NCBI GenBank assembly: GCA_963842125.1
Contig: CAWJFE010000001.1
Span: forward strand, 1,116,001-1,180,000
Source: CAWCWK01 sp963842125
GTDB lineage: Bacteria > Pseudomonadota > Alphaproteobacteria > Rhizobiales > CAWCWK01
DNA length: 64,000 nucleotides
Direction of reading: 5' to 3'
In this document: piece by piece, positions 40,747-53,036 of the stretch
Layout of the letters: every line of letters begins with the position of its first letter
Numbering within the stretch: position 1 is the stretch's first letter
Notes under the pieces: generated by a model
Databases searched by the model: none
The model's input: the letters and a program-made list of their open reading frames with translations, nothing else
What the model was told of the DNA's origin: nothing
Translations under genes and position numbers: made by a program

Positions 40747-41923
40747 AGACGAAATCCGACGCGTCCAACTGCGATGGCGTGATGTTCGCGACCGTTATCG
40801 CGTCACCGCTCCCGAGATCGATCTGCACATTGCTCGTCCCACGCGCGGAAATGCGGCTCGAGAGATCCGAGAAGGACGAGAAGCCGAGCGCGCTCAGGTC
40901 GAGGACGTCGGTTCCGTCCTCGAAGTCCCAGACGGTGTCGTGGCCATTGCCGACAATCGCGCCGTAGACGTCCCGCGCGCCGTCATTCGCTTCGAAGTAG
41001 ACGACATCGTCGCCGCTGCCGCCATAGAGCGTGTCGGCCCCGGTCCCGCCCACGACGATATCGTTGCCGGCACCGCCATAGAGAACGTCGTCCCCCTCCG
41101 CGCCGCTGAGGCTGTCATTGCCCGAGCCGCCGCCGACCTCGTCATTCCCGTCGTTGCCGAAGAGACGATCGTCGTCCGCACCCCCGTAGATGATGTCCTG
41201 GTCGCTGCCGCCCAGTAGCGTGTCCGCTCCGGCCTTGCCGAAGAGACGGTCGTCTCCGAAGCTGCCGACGGCGTAGTCGTTGCCCTCGCGGCCGCCTAGC
41301 GAATCGTTCCCCTCCATGCCGAGAAGGCTGTCGTCGCCGGCACCGCCATAGAGTTGATCGTCCCCGCGGTGACCGGCGAGCGTGTCGTCGCCCAGGCCCC
41401 CGAAGACGATGTCGTTGCCGTCATCCGCCGACACCTCGTCATTGCCACCCGACGCGAATATGACGTCGTCGCCTCGGAAACCGCCCAGTTCATCGTCGCC
41501 GTCCGATCCGATCAGCGTGTCGGCATCGGCTGTACCGACGAAATAGCTCGGCACAGCACCGGCGTCGTCGTTGATGATCGTGCCCGTGGCCGTTCCGTTG
41601 ACGATCGTGATCGGCACGCCATCAACCGTGGCACGCGTGAGAACGACGCTGAATGTCTCGTTCGCCTCGGCCTTCGTGTCGCCCGCGACAGGAATGCCGA
41701 ACGAAAATTCCGTCACGCCCTCGCCGTAACGCACTCGCCCGCTCGGCCAGGCCCCGTGATCGCTACCGTTGGACGATGTCTCCCCGGACGGCCGGACTTC
41801 ATACCAGACGTTGATGACGCCCGCGCCATCGGACCGCACGAGATCGAAGCGGACATCGATGCGTCCGGACTGCCCTTCGACCGCTGAAGCTTCTGTCGCG
41901 GCAAAGGAAATCGTCTGTGTCAT
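40742..41923 (-). CDS. RTX calcium-binding protein with Calx-beta domain
   Basis: A 393-residue protein, probably exported by a type I system because it has no N-terminal signal. Residues 1-110 are a Calx-beta domain (SFAATEASAVEGQSGRIDVRFDLVR...FSFGIPVAGDTKAEANETFSVVLTRA). Residues about 135-305 hold roughly 18 hemolysin-type nonapeptides (GGAGDDSLLG, GGSGNDSLSG, GGTGADTLYG), which bind calcium as parallel beta-rolls. The end, DLSALGFSSFSDLSS...LDASDFVF, is the typical uncleaved secretion signal with terminal hydrophobics. No HlyB/D transporter is nearby. Its TAG stop is the first triplet of a dispersed repeat. The gene lies inside a segment framed by a tRNA-His fragment and the intact tRNA. 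Confidence 0.9.
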   Translation of the reverse strand: MTQTISFAATEASAVEGQSGRIDVRFDLVRSDGAGVINVWYEVRPSGETSSNGSDHGAWPSGRVRYGEGVTEFSFGIPVAGDTKAEANETFSVVLTRATVDGVPITIVNGTATGTIINDDAGAVPSYFVGTADADTLIGSDGDDELGGFRGDDVIFASGGNDEVSADDGNDIVFGGLGDDTLAGHRGDDQLYGGAGDDSLLGMEGNDSLGGREGNDYAVGSFGDDRLFGKAGADTLLGGSDQDIIYGGADDDRLFGNDGNDEVGGGSGNDSLSGAEGDDVLYGGAGNDIVVGGTGADTLYGGSGDDVVYFEANDGARDVYGAIVGNGHDTVWDFEDGTDVLDLSALGFSSFSDLSSRISARGTSNVQIDLGSGDAITVANITPSQLDASDFVF

Positions 41924-42450
41924 CAGATGTCTACCGTTTCGAACTGTACGCTGGAAGCCCCTTCCTAGCCGGACTTGTGGCCACCCTATGGTGGTGCTCG
42001 AGGATCATGCCGACGCGCCGATCAAACGCACCGGAGGGTTAACGATGGTCGGCGTCCGGATGTGGGCGCAGCGCTTCGCGAGCTCGGACGCGTTCCGTTC
42101 ATCCATGAAACGACGTCTTCAAATCATGTCGTTCCGTGCTCCCCGTCATAGCGTCTAGCGTCGTTCGACAGCTCGATCAGACGACAGGATGACTGCGATG
42201 ACATGCTTCTTCAGCCTGCTTGTGCGAGACCCGCTCGATCCCCGTTCGACGTCGGCCAGAGCGCGGCGGGATGTCGAGCGGCAGTTCTACGAGAAGCATG
42301 GAGGGCGAGAGAGGGGCGCAGTTCAGATGCTTCGCCAGCTCGCCGGTCGGTCGTGGGGACGCCTTCGCGCGGGCGGACGTGGTGGTCCTTCGGCGGACGC
42401 ACTTCCTACCGTCCAGATCGGGAGAACGACACGATCTCCAACGATATAGC
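41924..42450. other. Gene-poor interval upstream of the RTX gene
   Basis: About 530 bases with no convincing gene. A rightward frame at 42189-42449 (start MTAMTCFFSLLVRDPLDPRS) has a weak AGGA-like site and moderately normal codons, but I see no family signature and its continuation is in another frame, so it may be a decayed remnant. The interval fits degraded accessory DNA. Confidence 0.4.
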
Positions 42451-42792
42451 CTATGGCACGCGGCGAACGGGCAGTGCATCGGGAGGCCGTCGGTCGCGCG
42501 GGCACCCTTTGGATGCGCGTACGCGCTGAAGTGCCAGCCCCTGGCGATGTAGGGTCGTTCCGCGTGGGTCGTCCGGCGGCGAGACGACAAGGCCGCCTTG
42601 GGCGCCAACACGGGCTTTCGTCGTCATGAACGATCTGAACGCTATCGCGGCAGCGCGCCGCCTGTCCTCGAGCTGAGCGCAGGACAGGCCTCGATACTCG
42701 GCCATCACCTGCGGCGAGACCGATGGGGTGCTCGTGCAGCCTGCTGCCAGAAGATGGGTGCCGAGGATCGGGATCGGTGAAGACTGCGACAT
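42451..42792 (-). CDS. Possible small lipoprotein, unrecognised
   Basis: A 113-codon frame beginning MSQSSPIPILGTHLLAAGCTSTPSVSPQVMAEYRGLSCAQLEDRRRA. HLLAAGC resembles a lipobox, but the signal is short and only weakly hydrophobic, and the C-terminal third is rich in Arg and Pro as in a shadow frame. I do not recognise a family. The first 75 residues look more protein-like than the rest, so it may be a truncated or frameshifted remnant. It is in the tRNA-His-framed gene-poor segment. Confidence 0.35.
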   Translation of the reverse strand: MSQSSPIPILGTHLLAAGCTSTPSVSPQVMAEYRGLSCAQLEDRRRAAAIAFRSFMTTKARVGAQGGLVVSPPDDPRGTTLHRQGLALQRVRASKGCPRDRRPPDALPVRRVP

Positions 42793-42995
42793 GTCTGTCC
42801 TGCGGAGGTCGGGCTCGATCGAGCCATTCCACTGCTGAGCATCCGGTCGCTTATCGGGCCAAGCCGGGCTTGCCCGGGGGCGACGGACAGGCAGCAAACG
42901 ATCAGGGTCGTGCCCCAACTGTTCCCCAAGACGGAAGCGGGACGAGCCGCATCTCGGCAGCCGTCCCGAAAGGCACTGTGGACGCTAAGTGTTCT

Positions 42996-43072
42996 TGGTA
43001 CAGCTGGCCCGGTTCGAACGGGCGACCTCTTGATCCACAATCAAGCGCTCTAACCTACTGAGCTACAGCTGC
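42996..43072 (-). tRNA. tRNA-His (GTG)
   Basis: A complete cloverleaf: acceptor GCAGCTG with CAGCTGT, D-arm GCTCAGTAGGTTAGAGC, anticodon arm CTTGA-TTGTGGA-TCAAG (anticodon GTG), T-arm GCCCG-TTCGAAC-CGGGC, then A and encoded CCA. The first pair is G1-U72 and the discriminator is A73, without G-1: the known alphaproteobacterial tRNA-His exception. A decayed copy of its 3' half lies 2.4 kb to the left. Confidence 0.97.
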
Positions 43073-43251
43073 ATCCGATGGCGGGCGGGCGGTGTCGATG
43101 CCGGCCGGGCCCGTTCAGGCGGGTTGCATACATCCGCTCGGCCGGGTTCGCAAGATGGTGCGGGCGAATGACGGGCTGGGCTGCGCGAGACCCGCGCAGC
43201 AGGGTGCAGGGGTCGGAGCGGGCATTGTCGCCCGCTCGCTGCCCTCCGTGG

Positions 43252-44352
43252 TCAGGCGGCGCGGTCGAAGAAGCCGCGTACGTCTTCGCCGGTCTCGGTC
43301 GTCGCCTGCGTGACGGCCTTCGTTCCGGCCTCGGCGAGCGCACGCTGCGCCTCGAGGATCTCGGTCGGCGAAGAGGCCGTCAGGACGCTGCGCCAGAAGG
43401 CGTGGCCCGCCTCGACCTGTGCCCGCATCAGGCCGAGCGCCCGGCCGCGCCCACGGTCGAGCACCGTGTTGGCGGCGGAATAGGTCTGCTCGACCGTCTC
43501 GTTGGCGGTCTGGCCGGATGTGCGAACGGTCGCCATGGCGTCCGACAGGCTGCGTGCGGCTGTCTCGCTCGCCTTGCGCAGGGCAGACGGGTAGAGCGCG
43601 AACGGATCGAAGCCGCCCATCGTGTCGGGAGCGCCGAAATTGAACGCCGTCTCGGCCCGGTCGATCGCCTCATAGGCGCCCGACTGAACCTCGTCGGCGA
43701 CGCGCAGGCCCGCCACGCCAGCCTTCGCGACGACGGCCTCGGTCGCCTCGGTGGACTGATCGACGATGCCCGTCACGGCCTTCACCGTCGTCTTGGCGGC
43801 CGTCTCCGACGCCGCGATGGCGGCAGACGCAGCCTTGACGGCCGATAGCTTGGCCGGCGATGCCTTTACAGGGGACGCCTTCGCCGGTGCAGCCTTCGCC
43901 GGCGCAGCCTTGGGGGTCACAGCCTTGGGTGTCGCAGCCTTCGCGATCACGGGGCGCGCAGCCTTGCCCGCCTTCGGCTTGGCCTTGGCGACCGGGGCGA
44001 CCTTCGTGGCCCGTGCGATGGCGGCCGGTGCCGCACCGGCCGTCTTGGCCGCCGCGTCGACGATCGGCGCGGAGGAGGCCGCTTTGGGGGTCGCCGCCGA
44101 GCCGGCCGCAGCGACGGCCTTCGTTGCCGCCTTGACGGCTTCGGCCCCCGACGTGGAAGGCATGGCGACAGTCTTTGCAGCAACCGGCGTCTTGGTGCCG
44201 CTGTCCGGCAGGCCCTTCTCCGACAGGCTCGTCTCCGACAGGCTCTTGGACGGAACCGCGGCCTGTGCCTTCGTAGCGGGAGACGGCTTTGCGTCCGCCG
44301 TCTTCACGGTGGCGGCGAGGATGGGCTTGCTGACGGTCTTGTCGTCGGCCAT
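43252..44352 (-). CDS. Phasin-family protein with Ala/Lys/Pro-rich N-terminal region
   Basis: A 366-residue polyhydroxyalkanoate granule-associated protein. The C-terminal 150 residues are the phasin domain: GFDPFALYPSALRKASETAARSLSDAMATV, NTVLDRGRGRALGLMRAQVEAGHAFWRSVLTASSPTEILEAQRALA. The first 200 residues are low complexity, rich in Ala, Lys and Pro with PKAAPAKAAPAKASPVKAS-type repeats, like PhaF or histone-H1-like tails that bind DNA. The ATG at 44352 is chosen since upstream in-frame sequence crosses the operator-like palindrome. TGTTGCACTGCAACA lies about 70 bases upstream and resembles a PhaR operator. No PHA synthase gene is in the window. Confidence 0.9.
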   Translation of the reverse strand: MADDKTVSKPILAATVKTADAKPSPATKAQAAVPSKSLSETSLSEKGLPDSGTKTPVAAKTVAMPSTSGAEAVKAATKAVAAAGSAATPKAASSAPIVDAAAKTAGAAPAAIARATKVAPVAKAKPKAGKAARPVIAKAATPKAVTPKAAPAKAAPAKASPVKASPAKLSAVKAASAAIAASETAAKTTVKAVTGIVDQSTEATEAVVAKAGVAGLRVADEVQSGAYEAIDRAETAFNFGAPDTMGGFDPFALYPSALRKASETAARSLSDAMATVRTSGQTANETVEQTYSAANTVLDRGRGRALGLMRAQVEAGHAFWRSVLTASSPTEILEAQRALAEAGTKAVTQATTETGEDVRGFFDRAA

Positions 44353-44420
44353 GGCGTCTGCACTCCTGGATGATGGTGGGGGGACGACGTGACGGTCGCC
44401 TCGCGTATGTCTTCGCCTTA

Positions 44421-44435
44421 TGTTGCACTGCAACA
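44421..44435. promoter_or_regulatory. TGTTGCA-C-TGCAACA palindrome, probable PhaR-type operator
   Basis: A perfect 7-1-7 inverted repeat, 69 bases upstream of the phasin ATG. PhaR regulators of PHA genes bind TGC/GCA-type dyads in alphaproteobacteria, so binding by PhaR is plausible though not shown. Confidence 0.65.
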
Positions 44436-44579
44436 TCAAATCGTCAATACCTTAGCGGCAATAAAGACGATGTCGATGTCGAGGCGTCCGGGGATGTTGC
44501 GCCGCACGCTAACGATGACGGCATCTTCGCCGAGGGCTGCGCTTCTCACCCCATCGGCAACGGGCTAGAAGGGCGTCCG

Positions 44580-47500
44580 ATGAACCAGACGTTAGCAGGA
44601 CCGTCCCGCTACGACACGCATGCCGGTGATATGACGCAGCTTCCCCCGTCTTCCGAGCCGACATTTCCGCCGATCCCGGATGCGCTCTGGCACATCCTGA
44701 GACAGGCGGACGTGCGCGACGGCCTCTTCTCGCGCAGCGCACGGCTTGAGATCGACGCGGGCGGGCGCGTTCTCTTCGCCAATGTCGCCGGATTGCGCGT
44801 CCTGCGCCGCGAGGCGTTGCACGAGGCGATGCAGCGGCCCCTCCTCACCCTCGCGCCCAAGCTGAGGGCCGTTCTCCAGGCCGCGCGCGGCCTTCGTGTC
44901 GGCCAGGGCGTCCGTGCGGGCGCCTTTCGCATCACGCGCCGGCCGGGCCTCCCCGCGCGGCTTTCGCTGGAGGCGGACGGGCCGGGCAGTGGTCCCTTGC
45001 GCGATGGCCCGACCCTTGCCGACCTCGAAGTCCGGCTCGGTCTCGGCCCGCTCACGCTGATCGTGGGATCCTCGGAGGGTGTTCGAGGCATGGACGCGCT
45101 CGTGGACCGGGCGCGCCGCGACGGTGCCGTGCGCACCGACACCCATGTCGCGCTGGCCACGCCGCGCGGCGTCCTCGCCTTCGGTATCCGCCTTGACGCG
45201 GCGGGCGACGATGGGCCGGAGGTGACATCGGAACCTGTCGCATGGCGTCTCGATCCGGACGACCGCGTGATGCGCGGGCCAGACGCCCTGATGGCGGTGC
45301 TCGGCGATCGGGCATTGCCCGACTGGCTGTCGGACGAAGCCGATCCCGGCGCCGTACGTGGCCATACCGCGCTGGCCGACGCGATCCGAAGCCGCCGAGC
45401 CTTCTTCGATCTCGCTTGTCGCTGGCCGGTCGGCCCGGGCGAGACCGCCCCAGCCCGCGTTTCCGCTCGCCCCATCTTCCGCCCGGACGGTCGCTATCGC
45501 GGTCTGCGGGGCAAGACCCGGCTCGCCGAGATGCTCGCGGAGATTCCCGACGAAATCGACGACGCGACGCCGGCGGAGGATGTGTCTACGTCCATTGCGA
45601 CAGCGCCGGAAACGGCGCCGGATCGGGTCGTGCCAACCGCGAGCGAGGCCCCCGTTGCCGACGCCGCACCGACCGAGGCGCGGGAAGGAGACGGGATCGC
45701 TGCCGATCCCGTCGACACCAACCCGCCTTCATTCGTCGAGACGCCTGATTATACGGTCAGCGCCACCCTGTCTTCGCCGATGGAGATCGAAGGCGCCGCC
45801 GTCCCTGCCATATCATCGTCGCGTCCCGGCGATGAGGAAGAGGCTCCCGGCGAGGTGGGTGCCCTCTCCTCCGACGAGCGGGACGCGTTCGATCAGATCG
45901 CCTCGCTCCTGCGACGGAACGAGAACGGCTCGTTCGGCCCCGCGTCGAGCGCCGACCGGCTCGATAGAGACGCGCAGCCCGAAGTCGCGGTGCGAACCGA
46001 GGAGACCTCGCGCCGTCTCGATCCGGCCTCCGATGCCGACCGGCTCGAGGCCATGCTGGCGCGGGATGCGGCCGGGGAGGGGGGCAACCGGGCCTTCCAC
46101 GAGGAGTTGGACGCGGTGCCGCTCGCGCTCGTCGTCTACCGGGACGATCAGGTGCTTTTCCTCAACCGGGTCGCCGGGCGCATGCTGGGCTACGGCTCGG
46201 CCGAGGAGCTGGCGCTGCATGGCGGCGTCGAGGCCCTCTTCGAGGCCGGTAACGGCGTGGGCCGCGACCCGCAACCGGCCGGCTCCCGCGCGGGCGTTCC
46301 GACCCGCCGCATCCTCCGGGCAGACGGCACGGCGCTCGATCTCGTGACCGCGCTGCGCACCATTCGCTGGAAGGGCGCGACCGCGTTCCTGCTGACGATA
46401 CGGCGCCCCGACGTCTCGGATGGCGACAATGGCGCGCCGCTCGCCCTGCCGGCCAACGCGCTCCTCGATGTCTTGCCGCTCGGCGTGCTCTCGCTCGGCG
46501 GCGACGGCGCGGTCCATAGCGCCAACGCGCAGGCGGCCGCGCTCCTGGGCCTCGACGTCGATCGGCTGATCGGCACCTCCCTGACGGCGCTCCTCTGCGA
46601 GCCGCACCGCCGAGACGTGCTCGACGATCTTCACGCGCTGATGCGGGGCGAGTTGCGCCCGGCGCGGCCTGTGATCGGGCTCGGTTCGTCCTTTGGTTCG
46701 TCCTTGGGGACGTCCTTGGGCCGTCTTCGGGCTCGGATGACGGCGCCGGCGATCGCCGTGGCGGCTGCGTCCCCCCTGCCACACACCATGCGGCGCCCGA
46801 CCTCGATCTGACGCTGCGCAGGATCGATCTCGGCGGCGGCTACGGTCTCGTCGCCCTTCTTCAGGATGCCCGGGAGCGCAAGGCCGAGGGCGACGCCCGC
46901 CGCCGCGCGGAAGCCGAACTCGCGCGGCTCCATCAGGAGCGCGGTGCGTTCCTCAAGCGAATCAGCCATGAGTTGCGCACGCCGCTCAACGCCATCGTCG
47001 GCTTCTCCGAGGTGATGATGGAGGAGCGCTTCGGCGCGCTCGGCAGCGTGCGCTATCGCGACTACGCGCACGACATTCAGGAAAGCGGGCGGCGGCTGAT
47101 CGGGATGATCGGCGACCTGATGGATCTGGTGCGCCTTCAGGAAAGCCAGGCCGACAAAGGCCACGCCGACGAGAGCGAAGCGGACGAGACGGACGCGCGC
47201 ATCGGCCTCAACGAGATCGTCACGGCCTGCGTATCCAACGTCTACGCGCGGGCGGGCGAGCGGCGAGTGATCATCCGCTGCAGCTTGGCGCAGGGGCTGC
47301 CCGCGGTGCGGGCCGACCGCGAGAGCCTGTCGCAGATCGTCGCCAACCTGCTCGACAACAGCGTCCGCCTCACCCAGCCGGGCGGTCAGGTGATCGTCTC
47401 CACGCGCCCGCTCGACGATGGCGGCGTCGCGGTCCGCGTGCGCGACGGCGCGCGTCTCGATGCAGCCGCGCTCAAGGCCGCCGTCTCGCCCTTCGACCTT

Positions 47501-47662
47501 GAACTGGAGACGACGCCGGCCGACGGCGCGCCGAGCCTCGGCCTGCCCCTCACCCGCGCCCTCGCGCAGGCCAACGGTGCCGATTTCACCATCGACAGCG
47601 AGGCCGGGCGGGGCACGATCACACAGGTCGTCTTTCCCCCGGACCGCGTGATCGCGGCTTGA
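44580..47662 (+). pseudogene. PAS-HisKA-HATPase sensor histidine kinase (PdhS/PleC-like), -1 frameshift
   Basis: Restored, a cytoplasmic kinase of about 1027 residues. The N-terminal part (from MNQTLAGPSRY) has a PAS-like segment LEIDAGGRVLFANVAGLRVL, a disordered acidic middle, and a second PAS (VPLALVVYRDDQVLFLNRVAGRMLGY). The catalytic end reads FLKRISHELRTPLNAIVGFSEVMMEERFG (phospho-His box), RESLSQIVANLLDNSVRLTQPG (N box), and a degenerate C-terminal lid. The frame breaks near 46771-46776 at a run of six C; a seventh C restores it (SPAT... to HAAPDLDLTLRRIDL). The kinase core resembles cell-cycle kinases PdhS/PleC. Start at 44580 has a GAAGGGCG site. Its stop overlaps prmC. Confidence 0.85.
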
Positions 47663-48519
47663 GCGAGGACGATCCGTCCATCCCGGCGCTCCTTGGCGAG
47701 GGACAGGCGCGTCTGCGGCGGGCCGGCGTGGAAAGCGCCCGCCTCGATGCGCGCCTTCTCCTCCAGCATGTCGCCGGTCTGACCCATGCCGACATCCTCG
47801 CCGCCTCCCACGATCCGGTAGCGCCCGCGACTGGAGACGCCTATCGGGCCCTGATCGGTCGGCGCGCGGCCGGTGCGCCCGTCGCGCATCTCACCGGCAG
47901 ACGCGAGTTCTGGGGGCTCCTCTTCGAGACGGGTCCTGACGCCCTCGTGCCGAGACCCGATACCGAGACGCTGGTCGAGGCGGCGTTGGAGAGATTGGCA
48001 CCGGGCGCGGGGCGGCGCGTGGCCGATCTCGGCACCGGTACCGGCTGCATCCTCGCCGCGATCCTGAGCGAGCGGTCCGGCGCCGCCGGCCTCGGGGTCG
48101 ATCTCTCGCCGGATGCCGCGCGCCTGGCGGCCCGGAACCTCGCCCGTCTCACGCCCGGCCGGGCGCTCGTCGCGCGCGGGCGCTGGGCGGAACCGCTGGC
48201 AGTGGGGCGCTTCGACCTCGTCGTCTCCAATCCGCCCTATATCGAGACCGGCGATCTCGCACACCTCTCCGCCGAGGTGCGGCGCGACCCTGCGCTCGCC
48301 CTCGATGGCGGCGCGGACGGTCTCGACGCCTATCGCGCCCTCATTCCCTCGGCGCGCGCGGCGCTCAGGCGCGACGGCTGGCTTTGTCTCGAGATCGGGC
48401 GGGGGCAGGACGTGTCGGTCGCGCACCTCCTCACGGCATCGGGTTTCGCCGATATCGAGATGCGCGACGATCTGGCCGGCATCACCCGGGTCGTGATGGG
48501 GCGGCGCGAGGGCGCCTGA
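47659..48519 (+). CDS. prmC: Peptide chain release factor N5-glutamine methyltransferase
   Basis: Methylates the GGQ glutamine of release factors with S-adenosylmethionine. The 286-residue protein has an N-terminal helical domain (ARLLLQHVAGLTHADILA), PVAHLTGRREFWGLLFETGPDALVPRPDTETLVEAAL, the SAM motif VADLGTGTGCILAAIL and the catalytic VVSNPPYIETGDL. The start is a TTG overlapping the upstream kinase stop (TTGA), so the two are coupled. prfA, often beside it, is not in the window. Length is normal. Confidence 0.95.
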   Translation: MSEDDPSIPALLGEGQARLRRAGVESARLDARLLLQHVAGLTHADILAASHDPVAPATGDAYRALIGRRAAGAPVAHLTGRREFWGLLFETGPDALVPRPDTETLVEAALERLAPGAGRRVADLGTGTGCILAAILSERSGAAGLGVDLSPDAARLAARNLARLTPGRALVARGRWAEPLAVGRFDLVVSNPPYIETGDLAHLSAEVRRDPALALDGGADGLDAYRALIPSARAALRRDGWLCLEIGRGQDVSVAHLLTASGFADIEMRDDLAGITRVVMGRREGA

Positions 48520-48936
48520 AGCGGGATTCCGGGCGAGAGAAGTGGAAAAGCCGCCTGTCCGGACATGGCCTTTCGAGGAAAGCGCTTGGCATCGGGCCAA
48601 TTGATGATATGTAAAGGTCGTGGCCGCAGCTTCGTGCGTGGCCGCCGCGAGAGAGGGATGTGTCGGCCCGGTCGGGCAAGACACACTTCGGGCTCGCAGC
48701 GAACTCAAGGTTTATCGGAACCGAGAGCACGGTCCGCCATCGGATCAGGACGGAGACTTGCGCCGCTTTTTCGGTGTCGGGGTCTTCCGCACCCGGTCCT
48801 TGTCCATGAGCGCAATGCGCCGTGGGGCGGATATTCAAACGTGCCGGGCGGTTCCTCGAGGGCACGGATGTGTCCTTCCGCGTCGCGGACATCCAGGGAT
48901 GTCGGCGATGGACGAGGGGATGGAGTTTCACCGTCT
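48520..48936. other. Upstream region of the DUF4167 gene
   Basis: About 415 bases with no conserved frame or RNA gene. It likely contains the promoter of the DUF4167 gene. The several short frames here lack family signatures and start sites. Confidence 0.5.
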
Positions 48937-50124
48937 ATGAGACAGAACCAGAAGAGCAATCGGATGCGCAACCGCCCCCGCAAGGGTGGCGGCAACAATG
49001 GCGCTACCCCCGGCAACAATCTCAACCGTTCCTACGAGAGCAACGGCCCCGACGTGAAGGTGCGCGGCACACCGCACCATATCGCCGAGAAATACCAGCA
49101 GCTCGCGCGCGATGCGACCTCGTCCGGCGACCGGGTCGCGGCCGAGAACTACTATCAGCACGCCGAGCACTACCTCCGGATCATCGCCGCGGCGCAAGCC
49201 AGCCAGGCCGAGTTCCAGGAGCGCCGCCGCATCGAGGACGAGCGCCGACGCGAAGAGGAAGAGCGCTGGCGCGAGAACCAGGACCGTCGCCGCCAGGAAG
49301 ACGAGCGTCGCCGCATGGAGCGGCACGGTCAGGAGCGTGGTGGCCAGGGTGGCCAGGAGCGCGGCGTCCAAGAGCGCGGTGGCCAAGAGCGTGGTGGCCA
49401 AGAGCGCGGCGGGCCAGAGCGTGGTGGTCCTGATCGTCAGGATCGCGACGATCGCTATCGGGATGACCGCGAACGAAATGGCCAGGATCGGAACGGCCAG
49501 GATCGGGGCAATCAGGAGCGGGGCAATCAGGACCGTAACGGTCAGGAGCGCGGCGGCTACGAGGCCGCGGAGATGCGCGATCGCGACGCCGCCCCGCGCC
49601 CCAATGGCGATGGCCGCCTGGATCGGGGTGCGCAGCAGGACCGCGGCGAGGAACGCTCCGACGAGCGCGGAGAGGAACGCCCGCGTCGTCGTCGCCGTGC
49701 GAACGGTTCGGTCGACGAGGCCGCCATGCAGTCCGGATCGGTGAGTGCGGCTGACGCATCCGTGCCAGCCGATCTGCCGCAGCCGGATCTGACGGCGGCG
49801 CAGCCGACACCCGCCGGCTCGGCCGCTACCGATGCGGCATCTGCGGACACGGCCGAGGACGCCCCCAAGCCGCGCCGTCGCCGGACGCGCAAGGCGGCCG
49901 AGCCCGTCGATGCGGCAGCGATCTCCGACACGCCGGACGGCCAGAGCATCGCCCATGCGCTCCCGGGTGCGCCGCCGCCTGCCGAGACGGCATCGGGTGA
50001 GGATGCGGCGCCGGAGGAGGCGCCCAAGCCGCGCCGCCGCCGCGCCGCGCCGCGCCGCAAGGCCGAGCCCAAGGAAGGGCTCAACGATGCCCCCGACGCA
50101 GCGCTCTCGGCCGAGGATGCCTGA
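48937..50124 (+). CDS. DUF4167-domain protein with long low-complexity tail
   Basis: A 395-residue protein. The start MRQNQKSNRMRNRPRKG and the conserved core NRSYESNGPDVKVRGTPHHIAEKYQQLARDATSSGDRVAAENYYQHAEHYLRII are the DUF4167 signature, a short helical domain found across Hyphomicrobiales and relatives. After residue 100 follow a charged region rich in Arg, Gln and Glu with QERGGQERGG and QDRNGQDRGNQ-type repeats and two KPRRRR basic clusters, suggesting RNA binding; no function is established. The repeat DNA keeps the opposite strand open too, which is a shadow. A strong terminator follows. Confidence 0.92.
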   Translation: MRQNQKSNRMRNRPRKGGGNNGATPGNNLNRSYESNGPDVKVRGTPHHIAEKYQQLARDATSSGDRVAAENYYQHAEHYLRIIAAAQASQAEFQERRRIEDERRREEEERWRENQDRRRQEDERRRMERHGQERGGQGGQERGVQERGGQERGGQERGGPERGGPDRQDRDDRYRDDRERNGQDRNGQDRGNQERGNQDRNGQERGGYEAAEMRDRDAAPRPNGDGRLDRGAQQDRGEERSDERGEERPRRRRRANGSVDEAAMQSGSVSAADASVPADLPQPDLTAAQPTPAGSAATDAASADTAEDAPKPRRRRTRKAAEPVDAAAISDTPDGQSIAHALPGAPPPAETASGEDAAPEEAPKPRRRRAAPRRKAEPKEGLNDAPDAALSAEDA

Positions 50125-50159
50125 CCGGGCTGCGGACTGAGGGAACGACGGAATGAAAC

Positions 50160-50182
50160 GGGGCGCTTCGGCGCCCCTTTTT
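50160..50182 (+). terminator. Rho-independent terminator of the DUF4167 gene
   Basis: GGGGCGC-TTCG-GCGCCCC is a perfect stem with a stable tetraloop, followed by TTTTTG, 35 bases past the stop. Confidence 0.92.
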
Positions 50183-50358
50183 GTTGCTCATCCGCCACAC
50201 TACATCCGGTGCAGTCGGAAGGCGTGCGGGATGGTCCGGCGCCTTCCAAATTGACCCTGCGAGCCGGACCCGAGCCCTTTCTCGACGCCGGCGGTGCCTC
50301 CATGAGGGCCGCCAGAGGAGGGCTGCCAGCGTCCGGCTTGGCGATATGGAGACGGATG

Positions 50359-52959
<2,601 letters not shown>

Positions 52960-53036
52960 CGGGGCGGGCCGGTCGACAGGAGCGGGCGGGGCACCAACGG
53001 ATGGCGGCCCCGTCCCTTCTCCTTGTGTCGGCAACA

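Noticed and set aside
48928..49956. 342-codon leftward frame with hydrophobic stretches opposite the DUF4167 gene
   Set aside because: The hydrophobic runs are the reverse complement of Arg/Gln/Glu-rich repeats. The sense strand has the DUF4167 domain and a terminator.
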